From positions 20,726,256-20,790,255 of the forward strand of contig JASFXZ010000001.1 in NCBI GenBank assembly GCA_032209605.1: a DNA stretch of 64,000 bases, given 5' to 3'. This document shows, piece by piece, positions 10,372 to 23,344 of the stretch. The DNA is from Mactromeris polynyma (taxonomy: Eukaryota; Mollusca; Bivalvia; Venerida; Mactridae). Under the pieces are notes generated by a model that was not told the origin of the DNA, made no database searches, and saw nothing but the letters and a program-made list of their open reading frames with translations. Position 1 is the first letter of the stretch; each line of letters opens with the position of its first letter. The translations under genes and the position numbers were made by a program.

Positions 10372-12150
10372 GCATTCATAGTTTGTTTATAAGGCAATGA
10401 ATAGACAGAATATATATACTTCAAACACAAGTTATGCATTTTTGTTGCATCATTAATTTTGTGTTGGCTGATTGGGATTGAAACAAATGTTTGAAAAAAA
10501 TAATTTCCTCCAAAAAAATGTTCACCAACAAGAAATGTTTGGACAATCAGGATTCACATTTGAAATAAACAATACAGGAAACAAGAAACACAGTGTTTTT
10601 AAAGGTAATTGTGCGTGATGAAGTAACACAAGAAATGGTCAAAGGGAAACAACTGCTACAAGAAGCAAAATACCTTTTCTAGTCAAAAGGAAGTAATTAT
10701 TATATGTTACAATCTAAAGTATTTCAAGGTTACCTACCTTGTCTGGACCAGAACGTTTTTTTGAATTTTAACTTTGGTTCAGTACGTATTGTACACATAT
10801 ACTGAACAAGAATGTTAAGTACTCCAATTTCAAATGTTAATAAATAATAAGTTAAGAAATATGTACAATTTAAATTAAGCTTGAATGAGTTTCATCAGCT
10901 TAAAATAAATAATTTTGTCACACCGTGCAGTTTTTCCTTATTATCTCCCTTTGTAGTTAGTTACACAAAAAAAGCTTTCCCCCAATTAAATCACCATTTA
11001 CCATCACATCAAGCTGGACCCAGGAATACAATCAATGCACGATGGTGCATCAAACTATAGTGTATGTTCAAACCACTGTCATTAGAATCAATGTGTCAAG
11101 ATCACCGACCTCAGTTCAGTCGAAAACTTACAGGATGACCTCAATCGTCGTGTCAATAGGGGAGTTAATCCATACAAGAACAGGCTCAAACTTCAACAGA
11201 AGATATAAGCAGAATGGGCAAATATTCTCTAGATTTTTTACGCAATTTAATTATGTCAGTGGGAAGTAGATGCTAAGCCGTTATCCAGGCAAAAGACGGT
11301 CACACTCAATAATGAATCTCTGTCTTCTAATTTCTGTGTGTTGTTATATAATTGGCTTGATTTAAATGAATTGACTATATTTTTCGCCACACCAAAGCTT
11401 ATCTACATGTTACCTACATGTTGTTTAACTTTGTATGTGTTAAATTTCTATTACATATACATGTATTCATATTTAATTGCAATACCCTAAAATATGTCGG
11501 CAGAGTACTTAGAATTTTTATTCAGTGTACAATACCATTTGCTTTAAAATAATGTTATTTTGTCACATTTAGCCCCCCCCGGCAGACATTTTAACTGATG
11601 AATAAGAACGCTACATGTATTCCCCAAGTACTATCAATAAGAAAGTGAATGTATGCATGAATGGCAGAAGTACAAGTGGAGTCTTACTGGTGAGGAAGTG
11701 GCCCTCGAAATATCTAGGGTTCTTCTGCTTATATATACCACTTTAAATGTCTATTTCTTTGTAAACTGCATGTTAAATAAGGATAATACCAGCAACCAGA
11801 CGTGTGACATTGATGTATTCATGTAAAAACAAACGATTCCTTGTCTTACAGCAATGATCTTGGTTCCAATGCCAGAAACTCTTTCATTGCCAGGAACAAT
11901 GTAGTGATGTAAGTCTGATGTACAAGTAATAGATTATGAAAACATGAGGGAATCTAATTTAGTTGAGGGGGTGTCGCCCTGAGACTGTCATTTATTAGCT
12001 ATCCAAGTGTTTTCACTCTATCTGTTTTGTATCATAGTCCAGTCACAAAATGTGTGTGTACAGACAGACATTTCTCTTTACCATGTGACATCAGTGACGT
12101 ATGCAAATAATGACATGCATCACGATTGTGAAATTGAAAAACTCAAGAAA
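10372..12150. other. Probable intron/intergenic DNA
   Basis: No exon with matching phase and no p85 BH or SH2 coding segment was found. A short C run sits near 11573. If the SH3 exon at 12708 belongs to a typical p85 gene, this is part of a long intron. Confidence 0.35.
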
Positions 12151-12153
12151 TTT

Positions 12154-12254
12154 AACCAATCAAATAAACGTAGCATGCACTGTGCACCAACCAATCAAAT
12201 CAACGTAGCTTGCACTGTGCACCAACCAATCAAATCAACGTAGCATGCACTGTG
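12154..12254. repeat. Three 35-bp tandem units
   Basis: The word AACCAATCAAAT starts at 12154, 12189 and 12224. Each unit continues with AACGTAGCATGCACTGTGCA. The third unit ends after CACTGTG. Confidence 0.85.
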
Positions 12255-12707
12255 ATTGTGAACCCCATGATGTTGAACCAATCCTGGGTAAAGTGGTAAA
12301 GTATTAATATAAAATGTCCCTTTTGTCCACAGTGCGGTTACAACAGTGCAGGTATCTGATTACTGCACAGTTAGTTAATGCACTCAGTCCTTTGATAAAT
12401 AAGTCCCTCCCCTCCCGTAAACTTAGAATTTAGCTCCACCCCTCCAGAGGTAGCACTAAAAACTTCAAAGAAAACCATTGAAATTATGATACAATAGTTG
12501 CACACTGAAGCTTGAAGATAAAAACATTCCGAATGTACATTACACCCAATTAAATAAATCTTCATACTCATATTTCTTACTGTCTGACTAACTTGTACTC
12601 CATCTCGATATAAAATTATTGATGGACTTTTTATGTTGACTATAGGGTGACATAAAATGTTTGTGACATAGTTATCCTTCAAAATTACTGTAGGTTACAG
12701 TACATAC

Positions 12708-13071
12708 CTGTATCATTAAGACCAGAAGGCATTTCTAGTCTACTTGGTTGCACAGATGTAGATCTTGGTTTTGGAGGAATAGCTGGGGGTGGGTCAATCA
12801 CTTCTCCATCATGCCCTTTGACCCCTAAATAATTCACATAGGGACCAGGAAAAAGTCCCTGCAAGTTTCTGGTCACGTTATAGCCCCTCAACCATTGCTG
12901 GGGACTCTCCGGGGCCATCCCTTCCAAATCTTTCCCCACCACTTCCAGGATGTCCCCATGTTCTATGAGAATGTAAGTATTGGTGTCGTCGCCATGGTCA
13001 CCCGGGTTGTATCGGTACCGGGCTTCATAAACGTGCACCTCACCCATCAATGCTTCAACCGATTTCACCAT
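12708..13071 (-). CDS. SH3-domain exon of PI3K regulatory subunit p85-like gene (partial)
   Basis: This is probably the first or second coding exon of a class IA phosphoinositide 3-kinase regulatory subunit, the adaptor that holds the p110 catalytic subunit at activated receptors. The exon has an acceptor (TTACATCAG, exon from 13079) and a strong donor (ATACAG|GTATGT, last base 12708). The likely start is Met at 13071, giving 121 codons plus one base (phase 1). Residues about 13-82 form an SH3 domain: VYEARYRYNP (ALYDY position), GDILEVV, then WLRGYN and GLFPGPYVNYLG. The WLxGYN and FPGxYVxYxG pattern is the p85 form of SH3. A proline-rich PPPAIPPKPR follows, as in p85. The frame is open to the exon start, so the true start could be in an upstream exon. 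An out-of-frame ATG sits at the very exon start. BH and SH2 exons were not found leftwards. Confidence 0.75.
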
Positions 13072-13079
13072 GTCAACAT

Positions 13080-15252
13080 CTGATGTAATCACAACACACA
13101 ATATGTTTGATTAATCATTCATCAGACTGAAAAGTAAATAAATATTCATCAACAATTGCGTAATAAAAGTTATTAATCCCATGGCAAGGTATGTAGTCTA
13201 ATCAATTAAAAACTTCACCAAAACATATGACAATTCAGGTCTTAAAACTCGACCATCCCAACTGGCTCTGAGCAATTGACCAATGGTAAGACAGCCGTCT
13301 CAAGTCTGGTCTTCAAACTCAATTTTCGTACATTTTTAATTTTATTTTCCTTACCTAATCAAACGTTCATGTCCTTGAACTTTCAGTTTATTTTATGTAT
13401 TTCATAATATTTATAAAACCAAACTCAATAACCGAAAACCAAGCAGGTAGTACTCGAAACCGAATCAAACCATCTGTATCGTTGCAGCCCAAGTATTTTA
13501 TGTAAATAATTAAAATGCATTGATGTCAATGATATAATTTCCTCATTCTTGCAACGTTAGTAAAAGACACCAGGAAATATTTAGTTTATCATTATTCAGG
13601 ATCTATAATAAAGCTTACATAATGTTACATGTATATAAACTGGGCGTATCTTATCTTAGAATCTGTATCTACAATAGACTTGTTGACCTGTTTAAAGTGT
13701 TATGTAATCATAATTTATATATCTTCATCTTTATAAACTTTATCTCATAAATTATTGTTCCTGCTTTATATTAACAGTATGGATTATTAATCATAACTTT
13801 TTACAGATACTTAGTATTTATACTTGAGTATGTTTCATATTCAATTATTTTATTCAATAACAACTATTGTCCCGTTCTCATGTGCATATATATAATACTG
13901 TGGACAATTATAACTTCGTTTAAACTTATTGATTCTCCTTTGATTCTGATGCACTTCTCGTTGTTTTCCCGGGGGGGGGGGGGGGGGGGGGAGTACACAG
14001 GACTTTATGATTCTGGGTCCAAGAAGTGTGGAATTAGCATCTCCCTCTGTGGGATTTCAATAAAATGCTTGGCTCTAGGGCGGGACATTAGACTCAAAGC
14101 AAATGTCTCATTCCCCTGAGTCAACATCCCCATGAGCAAAATATTAAAAGGTCTTATAAGTTATAACTCATAATCACTGTCAACAATTGATTCCTGGGTT
14201 TCTTACCAGTCTTACTCAGGGACTCTGAAGTTCATGATCAACCCTTGCTCAATGAGGGGCTCGAACTCAAAAGTTCGAATCAGGGACGCTCACCTCCTGT
14301 AAGTATAACCATAACTAGGGAATGTACCATTCATACAGAATGTTGCACACAAGTACACATACATTTAAATACTGCACATGAGAGAACGAGGCAATGACAA
14401 CCGGGGTTGTTTTATAGGGAGTATTATATAAGTTGAATCAGCAGATGGGAAATAACCACTTTTTTTCAATGACCTCATCAACATTTTTTTTACATACTTT
14501 GACAGGTCACTCAAACTCCACTTCAAACTACAACACATCTTTATAATTAAACACAATGTAGACTGTTCCTTACAATAATTATACATATAGCTTTGTTTGA
14601 GGCCTCTCGCTTCCCAAGACACTGGGAATTTGTTCTGTACAATTATTTTGGTAATGCAATTCTGTTTGTAAACATCAATAATACAAAGTCTGACAGAAAA
14701 TCAGTCAAAAATATATATAATAATAAGATAACATTTTCAGTCACAAACAGCTCTTAGTTCTATAATTACTTATACAATCTGTTTCTTCAGTTAAATTTGA
14801 AAATAACAACCAATGAAGTGACAGGAATCTTTTGAAATTCGAGACATATTTCCCAAAAAATGTAAAATATGATATTGTGTTCAAAATTGTAATAAAATGT
14901 TATGGGAAGGTGCAGTTTTTGTGAGTAGGTGGTGGGACGGGAAACAAAAAATATCTAAATTTTAGGCCATCAATCGATAAAATCCAGGAGGCAGACAAGA
15001 GAGGCCATGATGCATACCGCAATATATTGCAATACATCAGCAACATGTTGCAATACATGTTTCTCACTTGTTCACTTCTATTTCATTTTATAAAATCACA
15101 CCATCCCAAACCAATAAGTTCAAACTATACCATGCTACTTGTTAACAAATTTTGCTTTGAAAAAATTATTAATTATTCACTTATCCATTCAAATAGGGTC
15201 CAGGTAAGAATTACTCCACATACACTGGTAAAAAACCCTTAGCCGCCAGTAC
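13080..15252. other. Non-coding; contains a poly-G tract
   Basis: This lies upstream of the SH3 exon on its strand and is likely intron. A G homopolymer of about 22 bases lies near 13970-13991. A tRNA-like remnant may lie near 14245-14300, but it is too degraded to call. No exon is supported. Confidence 0.4.
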
Positions 15253-15328
15253 CCCTGTAATCATCCTCGGTACCCAGGCTATTATAATGTATGTTATGTT
15301 AGCCTGGGTACCGAGGATGCCCTGTAAT
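15253..15328. mobile_element. 58-bp foldback element with 9-bp TSD
   Basis: CATCCTCGGTACCCAGGCTA (15262-15281) and its exact reverse complement (15300-15319) form a perfect 20-bp stem with an 18-nt loop. Identical 9-bp direct repeats CCCTGTAAT abut it on both sides (15253-15261 and 15320-15328). A hairpin precisely framed by a direct repeat indicates a transposed foldback MITE rather than a chance palindrome. Confidence 0.75.
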
Positions 15329-15552
15329 AAGGTTCATGAAGTTCATGAAATTATTCATGAACTCTTGACTAGTCAATGAATTGCAAAAAGAATTCATGAA
15401 TCAAATAAATATTCATGAACTGCAAATTCATGAACAATAAATGTTCATGAATGAATTAGAAGTTCATTAACTTTTAGAGCAATTCATGAACAACAGTTCA
15501 TGAACAGCAGTTCATGAACAACAGTTCATGAGACAATAGTTCATGAACCAGT
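15329..15552. repeat. Dispersed TTCATGAA palindrome cluster
   Basis: The word TTCATGAA or GTTCATGAAC occurs more than a dozen times at irregular spacing. Near the end it becomes a 15-bp tandem (GTTCATGAACAACA). It directly adjoins the foldback element. Confidence 0.7.
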
Positions 15553-17814
15553 AGTTAAATGATTGAAAAACAGATTCAATCAACACTTATTCCACACATA
15601 CAAAACAGACCTTTCTGCAAATTTGACTACATGCATTTCACTCACTTATTTTCTGTTGATTTTGATTGTAGTAAGCTATGAAATTTATGACCATAAAAGA
15701 AGTTGATATAAACCTGTCAAAATCACGTTCTTCATTTACGATCACTTTAAAATACATAAACAAAGTGAAGATTATCAAAATACGAAATAAATTGTGGGTT
15801 AGCTCTTCTGACAAGTATAATAAGTGAAGTATATCCTAACACTACTTCAGGTGACATTCTAAATCACCAACTCTCTTTTAAAAGCATATTTGCAATATAC
15901 ACTTCATGTTCTATATCTTAACCCATGATAAATATTTCATACATACAGAGAGCGTTTTGCGAAAAAACTATTGTGACTTGATATCAGCATTGTCATGTAC
16001 TTAAAAATACAGCTGGTGTCCGATGGAGTGTTTGTTGACAGCCCGAAATTCGTGACGTTGGTGCCAGAGTCAACTATCGCCATATAAATTTATTAAGGAG
16101 ATGGTAGATTCTAGCAGTAACCCAGCGAAATACAGACAATAATATGTTTGACACAATATGATATGATAAAAGTGTTTGCATAATATGTATATACTCTTGT
16201 AAAAAAGATAACTACAATATTGTCTCACTTTTAGCCAATATGCGTAGTTAATTTAATAATAATTTCAAGATGGATACTCATTAGGCCTATAAGGCTTATC
16301 TCACTCGAGGCCATCTATACATTATAAACAACATTTTAGCATGGAAAGTTTTTCTCATCTGACTACATGTACAATCCTTAAAGTAACGTTCATGCCCAGA
16401 TGATAGTTATCTGAAATCACTTGGTCTAAACTGAAGGCACTGGTGTATTCACCGCTCTAGAGAGATGGAAGGGGGATTATGAAGCCCCTTTTTATTGTAT
16501 AAGAAATGGCTTCTGGTGACAAGAAACAATTTGTCATGTCTCCGCTGAGGTACATTCTAGAAAATTGCAGAGGCAGGTCTAATTGAGCGAAGCGTTAAAT
16601 AGGACATGTACGGTATTAAAATCAGTTTCAAAGCTTGCCAGATTTTCTGAACAACCAGTACTTTGATTTAACCTTATTTTGCCATCTCAAAGGCTTGATA
16701 CCAATGTTCTGAACTGAGTTCAGGATAAAGAGCAGTTACAATTACTGTTTAATGAAAAACACTTGATATGATCAAAGAGGGAAAGTACAAAGGAGACATT
16801 TAGATATCCTACCATATGTACAGTATTTAAATTTTGCGCAGTTATTCACCTGTTATAAATTCAATGCTCTTATATATTTTGTGAAGCCCCAAAACTACTA
16901 AGTTCCCTATTGCTATATGCTTCCTGTCTAAATCCTAATCGTCGTATTTAATGATTTCTGACATCTTAATTAATACATTTTTAAATTACTATATTACAAT
17001 TAAGAACTACGCAGATTAATACATAATTACACGACTCTTTAAGTGATAATCAACAGAGCCAGGAACAGACGGAAAGAATAGCCGACTTCCGCCGATCGAT
17101 AAAGTGGCTGAAATTCACCATACTTACCGAATGCGCACTAAGGATTGTGGGTAAATTATTTCTTGTTAGCTTTTCACTATTATTAGTCTGTTTCCAATCC
17201 ATGGTTGATATGTCCATGGTAAGAGCAATGGATTAATATCACATTTTACAAATAAAAATGCGATCTAATGATACTTCCCTGTTGTATTGTGAGCTTTTTT
17301 ACAAGTTTGTCAAGATTAATTTTTGACAGTAGCTTGTAGATATGAGTAATCGATATTATTCATTGAAACTCAGGTAGTTTGTGTCTTCTATTAAATCATA
17401 CCTTCGAGAGTTCAAAATTTGATATTGTAAAGTCACAAACGATTCAAAGCTTAAATGAATGATAGAAAGTACAGGAGTGGTATCGGATGTTAAAATAAAA
17501 AATATCACTTTACGCGGTGATTTTATGTAGCATACTAAAAATAAAACTGAGTCACTTAGGCCATAATAACAAAATTAGTTGTTTGGTATAACCCTACCGA
17601 CCCATGAAAATGGCTCCTACTCCAATTGTTTTGAGTGGTCTTGGATTTTTCAACACTAATATAAATGACCATACAAAATAATAAATAACTACATGCGTCC
17701 GTAGGACATGGATAGCCCCACTATGGGCTTTTACCTCTTTTCAGCAGAATGCAAATACTTGGTTAGTAAAGGCCAAATAATTTTGAAGCAATATCAATTG
17801 AAAACCAATTATTA
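15553..17814. other. Non-coding; one candidate 5' exon donor
   Basis: No coding exon is supported. At 17128 the minus strand has a strong donor (GCGCATTCG|GTAAGTATGG) preceded by 35 bases without an obvious ATG. It could end a 5'-UTR exon of the p85-like gene 4 kb downstream on that strand. This is speculative. Confidence 0.25.
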
Positions 17815-18135
17815 AGTACAAAAAGGGCCATTACTCCTAAAAAATTGGCAGATTGTAACTGAAATCACACTTGACCTGTATTTTATTATCCTATCATGTA
17901 TGCTTATCTGCCCAATACAAATTAAATCCACCCATCCTTTCAAGAGTTATTGTTCGGAAACCAATTTTTGCATGGATGGATGGAAAGATGTATGGACGGA
18001 CAGGGGTCTTTGAATGGCAGACTAGGTCAGCTTTTGTATGTGATCAATTTCATCTACTTATGGACATCCAGCAACACAAATCCTCATGTGGACACATTGG
18101 GCCACTTTAAAGGTGTGAAATGCTACATATATGGA
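17815..18135. repeat. Bivalve-type interspersed repeat
   Basis: GGGCCATTACTCC, GTTATTGTTCGGAAACC and GGATGGATGG...GGACGGACAGGG are phrases typical, from memory, of very common bivalve dispersed repeats. The open frames inside are not credible genes. Confidence 0.5.
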
Positions 18136-18454
18136 CAATATGGGGCTTAGAGAATACACTCACAGACATTCACATCCAATGGTTTACCCATCAGTTTGGA
18201 AATCTATTAACAACAGAAAAAAATTATTCAACAAAATGTCACAAATATCAGCCACCTTATTTTAGTTCCTCATAATAAAAATAAGCTGCCCAATGCTTGA
18301 TGCCATGTAGGTACCTGTCAAACTACAATCACATGATTTTCATTGGTAACAAGACAGCCCAACTGTCTCAAGATATGACCATAAAAAGTGTAAGATAAAC
18401 ATCTATAATATTTAACAGTAAGCATTTTGATGTTCACCTTTTTATATTTCATAT

Positions 18455-18790
18455 AGAGAGCGGACAAGGGGGATTGCATGACTTTAGGATAATTCAAGGA
18501 CCATAACTCCAGAGTTCAATGATATAGCTGGTTATCAAACTAAAATGAGATAATATGCACATGAACATTGTGACTAAGTTTGAGGAAGATCCAATGAATA
18601 TTGTTTGAGTTAGAGAGAAGACAAGGGTTATTTCACGCATTTTGGATGATTCAGGGGCCATAACTCAAGTGCCTAGGCTGATTCGGATGGTTATCAAAGC
18701 TGCAAAAGATATTATGCCCATGAGCATTGTAAACACCTTTGGTGAAGATCCAACAAGAAAGTGGACAATGAATGATGCCACTGCCACCGC
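18455..18790. repeat. GGCCATAACTC-type repeat, two divergent copies
   Basis: Two diverged copies run in the same direction. GAGAGCGGACAAGG, ACCATAACTCCAGAG, GCTGGTTATCAA and GAAGATCCAATGA are echoed by GAGAGAAGACAAGG, GCCATAACTCAAG, GATGGTTATCAA and GAAGATCCAACAA about 155 bp later. This is a dispersed mollusc repeat of unknown class. Confidence 0.6.
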
Positions 18791-21700
18791 GCCACAGGTG
18801 ACCCCATAATCCCCAGAGACGAGCGTATAAAAATGTAAACATTTCAGATGCAATAGCCTTAATGTCATGATATAAATACAAATCATAGTTTCAGTTTAAA
18901 CATTTACACAACATGGTTTTGATCAAATCAGTATGGTAATATGTAGGAGAACAGAACTTGAGTGGTGAACTGTGAAGTGCATTAATTGTAGTCCTTTAAA
19001 TATGACCCTATATAACTTATTTCACATTTTTACATTTTCCTGTTATATAATATAGGTCTTATGGACTTCCTATCAATATCATGTAGCACTTTCCAATACG
19101 ATTCTGTGTCGCTCTTTTTCCACTAATTTTGAACTATCAAACAAGACCAGCAGAGAAAATACATTTCCAATAGCTCAATTGATGCTTTCTATGCCGGATA
19201 AGGTCAAGAATTCCCAATGCCATGTGCTGATTGTATAAAGATGGGCTTTTGTTTCCATCTAGTGCAGATTTCACAGAGATTCGGCGTAATGGCAGTGCAA
19301 CATACCCGGTATATTAACACAGTCAATATTCGAATCGAAAATTAGACGAAATTTTTGGTGAGTGAAAAACCCAGATTCCAGCATTGTTTTAAGCGGCTAA
19401 TTGACATACAATGATACATGTGCATAAAATTATTTCGTCCACATCAGTTTCATATAATTTATTATTTTGCTACCAAATTGTGGACAATACGTAGGAAAGA
19501 TTACACGATGAACATTTGAATGAATATCAAGCATTTAAGGTTGGTTTATCAGTACAAAACGACATTCTACCGTATTTTTAACTGTTTCTATGTCAAAAAT
19601 TGATATAATTCGCAGATTCGAAAATGCTACATCACATTGCATCACCTTGCATGTTACATGCAAAATGAAAACAAAATAACTGAATAATGAATGTAAAGTG
19701 TAAAATGCGCATGTAAACGTCTTATATTTTGGAATAAATTAATTGGAGCCTGGAGGTGGATTTAAATCACACAATACAAAATCTCAAACCATGGTCATTA
19801 CAACTGAACCCTATCAATGTGTTTATAACTATGACAGTAACATTCCCCGTCATGTGTACTGAATATGTGTTACATTTAGTACATATTTGTAGTAACATAA
19901 GAGAAATAGCAAGACACTATTGCACACGAATATTTTGAATGGTGATTTTGGGTGGAGTAGCATCGGTATGCAACTATAACACATGATAAAGTCCATAATT
20001 ATTATCTACTGCGCAGATTTTGAATGACAACGACTTAAAGCATCTGAGGCTAATAGATACAATGCGAACATAATGGAATTAAGTCATTATATCATGCATA
20101 ATACTCACACAATCGCTTCACAAGTGATATTTTGTACAATTCCAATCAGAAACAGGAAGGAGAGATATCATTCGGGTCTTCTCGGTTAATACGGTAGGTT
20201 TAAAACCATGGATCAAACTTGGGGATCTGCTAACATTTTGTGTCAAACCGGTTATATACTGGCAGTAATATGCTTACATAAACGTTTATTACACCATATT
20301 TTATGTCATCAATATACCATAGGCGTTTTATTTACGAAATTTACATTCATACTTCTTGGGATTATTTTCCTAATATATAAGTTATTAACTTCCGCCTAAC
20401 AAAACAAAGCTCCGATAGATCACTCCGCCTAAATATCTCATACGCAGTGGTCTCCCTTTACTAAGAAATAGCTAAAGGTATTCAGGTCTTTGCTGATGCC
20501 ACGGACCTATATATAGTCCGTGCTGATGCGCAAGGTGATTTAAAGCCGCATATTTAAACATATTTCTTGTAATAAATGTATGTAAAAAACTCTTTTACAT
20601 ATTTGTTAATGAATAATATTTTTGGTGACGAAAATAATTTTTAATTCGCTGAAATCGACATAATTTGCAATAAATTTATTTATACGGGGTGTGACTAGCA
20701 CTAGAGTAAGAGACGACGGAATCGTTAATTTCCATCTTAGAAATGGGATTTAGATATGATATTAAATATCCTTTCAGTTGTTGCAATACAAGATCACGGG
20801 CTCTCGGACTAGTATGTGTACAAATGTAGGACTACTATATTTTCTTCTAGAGGTGATCTTTAGGATATCATGCAGTCGGCACCACTGCCTACACCTGCGC
20901 ATGTAAAATTATGACATATGAGAATAATGGACTGAGAGTATCAAATAGTAATAATGACCAGACTGTGAAAATCTGAAAATCCAGTTATAACATATAAACG
21001 TTCCTGACGATCTATTCATCATTCGTTGAAGAAGATAACAATGGGTTCAATAATTCAGATGTCCCGTGCCCAAGAATGTAATGCCATTCCAAATTACGTC
21101 TGTCGACATTACGTCCGATTGATGCGTCGTGAATCGTTGCTTTGATTCATATGAGAGGTGGACACAATCGGTATTGAACAAACTACAGAAAACCAAACAC
21201 ATTTACAGGAAACGTATCAAGAAAATCACACAAGACAATTGACAATTCTAAGGTTGCGAATTTCAGTTATGGTATATAGGTCCGTGATTTAACGTGGAAT
21301 AAACTTATAGTTCATCATTTCATCTATTTTATTGCCATGGAAATTGTACATTTTATGTTGAAATAAATCTAGCTAATAAACGAACATCTTTATCTTTGAT
21401 TATGACGTAACACATTGCATTTTGTAGGCAGATAAATGTTCTAAATTTGATTGTCTTTTACAGAATTGCCTGAAAAAAGTAAAACGCAAGTTCACAATAT
21501 GCTCTTTTTGTGTCAGTATATGATACACGTTTCAGTCCAATAAAAATATCGTAATATAGTATTTCGTAAGGTGAGATATTAGTTACCAGTCTGGTCCTAT
21601 AGTTCACTTACTAGCTGTGAAACACATTTTGTATAGCAGTCATGGCCATAATGGAAAACTAAGTATTGGTATGAAAATGGTCCTAATTAGTGACAATCAC

Positions 21701-22264
21701 TGCATTTGATCACGGACATATATAATAATGGTTGATATGTGGACATATTTATTGGTTTATTTGTCCGTGATATGATATACATTCATTCGATTTTCATATC
21801 GTTACATTTGTATTTACAAGTTTGTTAATTACTGCTAGATTAATATATTGCTACTCTACGAATAGATGTATACTGATTGTAAAGGTCTTTGTAATGTTTT
21901 CCATGGTTTCAGTAAAGTACGTGTTGTTTACAAACTGTATCACGTCTTCAAAACGTGATTGAATATCTACGTTGACCAGAAATCAACATTAGGCATGAGA
22001 TAGATACGTTATTTTTATAAAAATCGTTGTCTATATCCAAGTAGGAATATACCGTTGATTCAAACATCAAAAGCTAAACATACATAAGCATAAGGCGATT
22101 GAGAAGGCTCAAGGGTAAGAGGGGGGGGGGGGGTGTTAATGGATAGAATTCTCCATAGGACAAGTCAATATTCTTATAATCTTTTATAATACCATATATA
22201 ATTAACATTGTCTAAACATGGTGATGTGTTTTTATAGTAGGTCTATACTATTCATGGATGTCCA
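18791..22264. other. Non-coding; minor palindromes
   Basis: No supported exon. Small inverted repeats based on CACGGAC / GTCCGTG occur at about 20499-20523 and 21709-21770, with a related word at 21280. A G-rich run (13 G) lies near 22121. The rest is featureless AT-rich DNA. Confidence 0.4.
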
Positions 22265-22530
22265 TTAAGGCCCTGTTCCACACTGCCGTCTACGATTCCG
22301 TCTGCCTCCGTCTAAATTTTTACCTCATGCGGTGTTTAGACGGCAGCAAATTTAATTTTGTTGGCCATGGACAGAAGAAAGAACAGCAGGAGTAACGTCT
22401 AAAACGTCTGAGAAACGTCTGCTTAAGTATGAGTAGCGCCTTCATTCAGTCCAGCTTACGGAACATTGAACGCCTGAGTAACGTCTGCTTAAGTATGAGT
22501 TACGAACGAAACGGTTGAAAAACGTCAACA
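22265..22530. repeat. CGTCT-rich repeat with 21-bp direct duplication
   Basis: The word AACGTCTGCTTAAGTATGAG occurs twice, near 22413 and 22480. ACGTCT and GACGG words are frequent around it. This is probably a decayed MITE, but I could not define its ends. Confidence 0.45.
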
Positions 22531-22787
22531 TTATACGTCTATCAACTTCCTAAACATCTTCTTGCTTCCAATTTGGTTTTAAAAGTATCACATTCTATTA
22601 CATAGAACATTATAGTAAAACTCCATTTCCAAAAGTTTAGGGGCTTATAAATCATATTTTTCCAACAGTTATGTCTGTTTTCTTGATTAAATGAACAATA
22701 TGATTTCTCTTTGGTGATTCCGTCTCTATCGCCTACCTGTATTACCAGTATATTAATCTTATATCAGAATCCGGGAGTATAACACAT

Positions 22788-22863
22788 CGAGGGTTCAGTG
22801 CAAGACTATAATAACTCATATATAAATACATTGGAGTTAGTATAGTCTTGCGCTGAACCCTCG
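22788..22863. mobile_element. 76-bp foldback element, copy 1
   Basis: It begins CGAGGGTTCAG and ends CTGAACCCTCG, with arms of about 32 bp (TGCAAGACTATA against TATAGTCTTGCG) around a short AT loop. It has exactly the same length and termini as the copy at 26712-26787. The flanks ACAT and AAAT match at three of four positions. Confidence 0.75.
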
Positions 22864-23017
22864 AAATACTTACACTCAGCACTCAAATTTCATGTTACAC
22901 AATTTACTCTTATGAGACTGATGGTGGAAATTTGAGTGTGAAAAAAGCATGACAATGTCAATCGAGTTCTGAATATTCTTTTTGGTCCATTTTCTTTGAG
23001 ATTTAAGTACAATTTTG

Positions 23018-23095
23018 GGTACTCTCCTTTAGCATCGGGAGCTTATACCGATAACGGTAACGGTAGTGGAATCAAAGCGCTGTGTGGAGCGTAAA
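23018..23095 (+). pseudogene. Relic of a GPCR 3' flank
   Basis: CTCCTTTAGCATCGGGAGCT, CCGATA and CGGTAGTGGAATCAAAGCG match the sequence directly after the stop codons of both GPCR genes (32050-32125; reverse complement of 25385-25465). No receptor coding sequence precedes it here. It marks a third receptor copy that has lost its coding part, or a flank moved by recombination. Confidence 0.6.
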
Positions 23096-23344
23096 TTTTG
23101 AGATACGGGAGGAATTATCTGGTCTGTGTGTCACACTCCACACTCATATTTAATAATTACTCCAAGATCTAATATAACACTCAAATCTCAAAGAAAATGG
23201 GTCGCAAACAATATATTCAGCATTCTATTAAATATTATCATACCGTGATTTGTTCACACTCAATATAACTCACTATATGACTCAGAAGTGTACACTTTGT
23301 GATTCGAGTGTTGAGTGTAAGTATCCGTTATAATCCCGGGCCCT

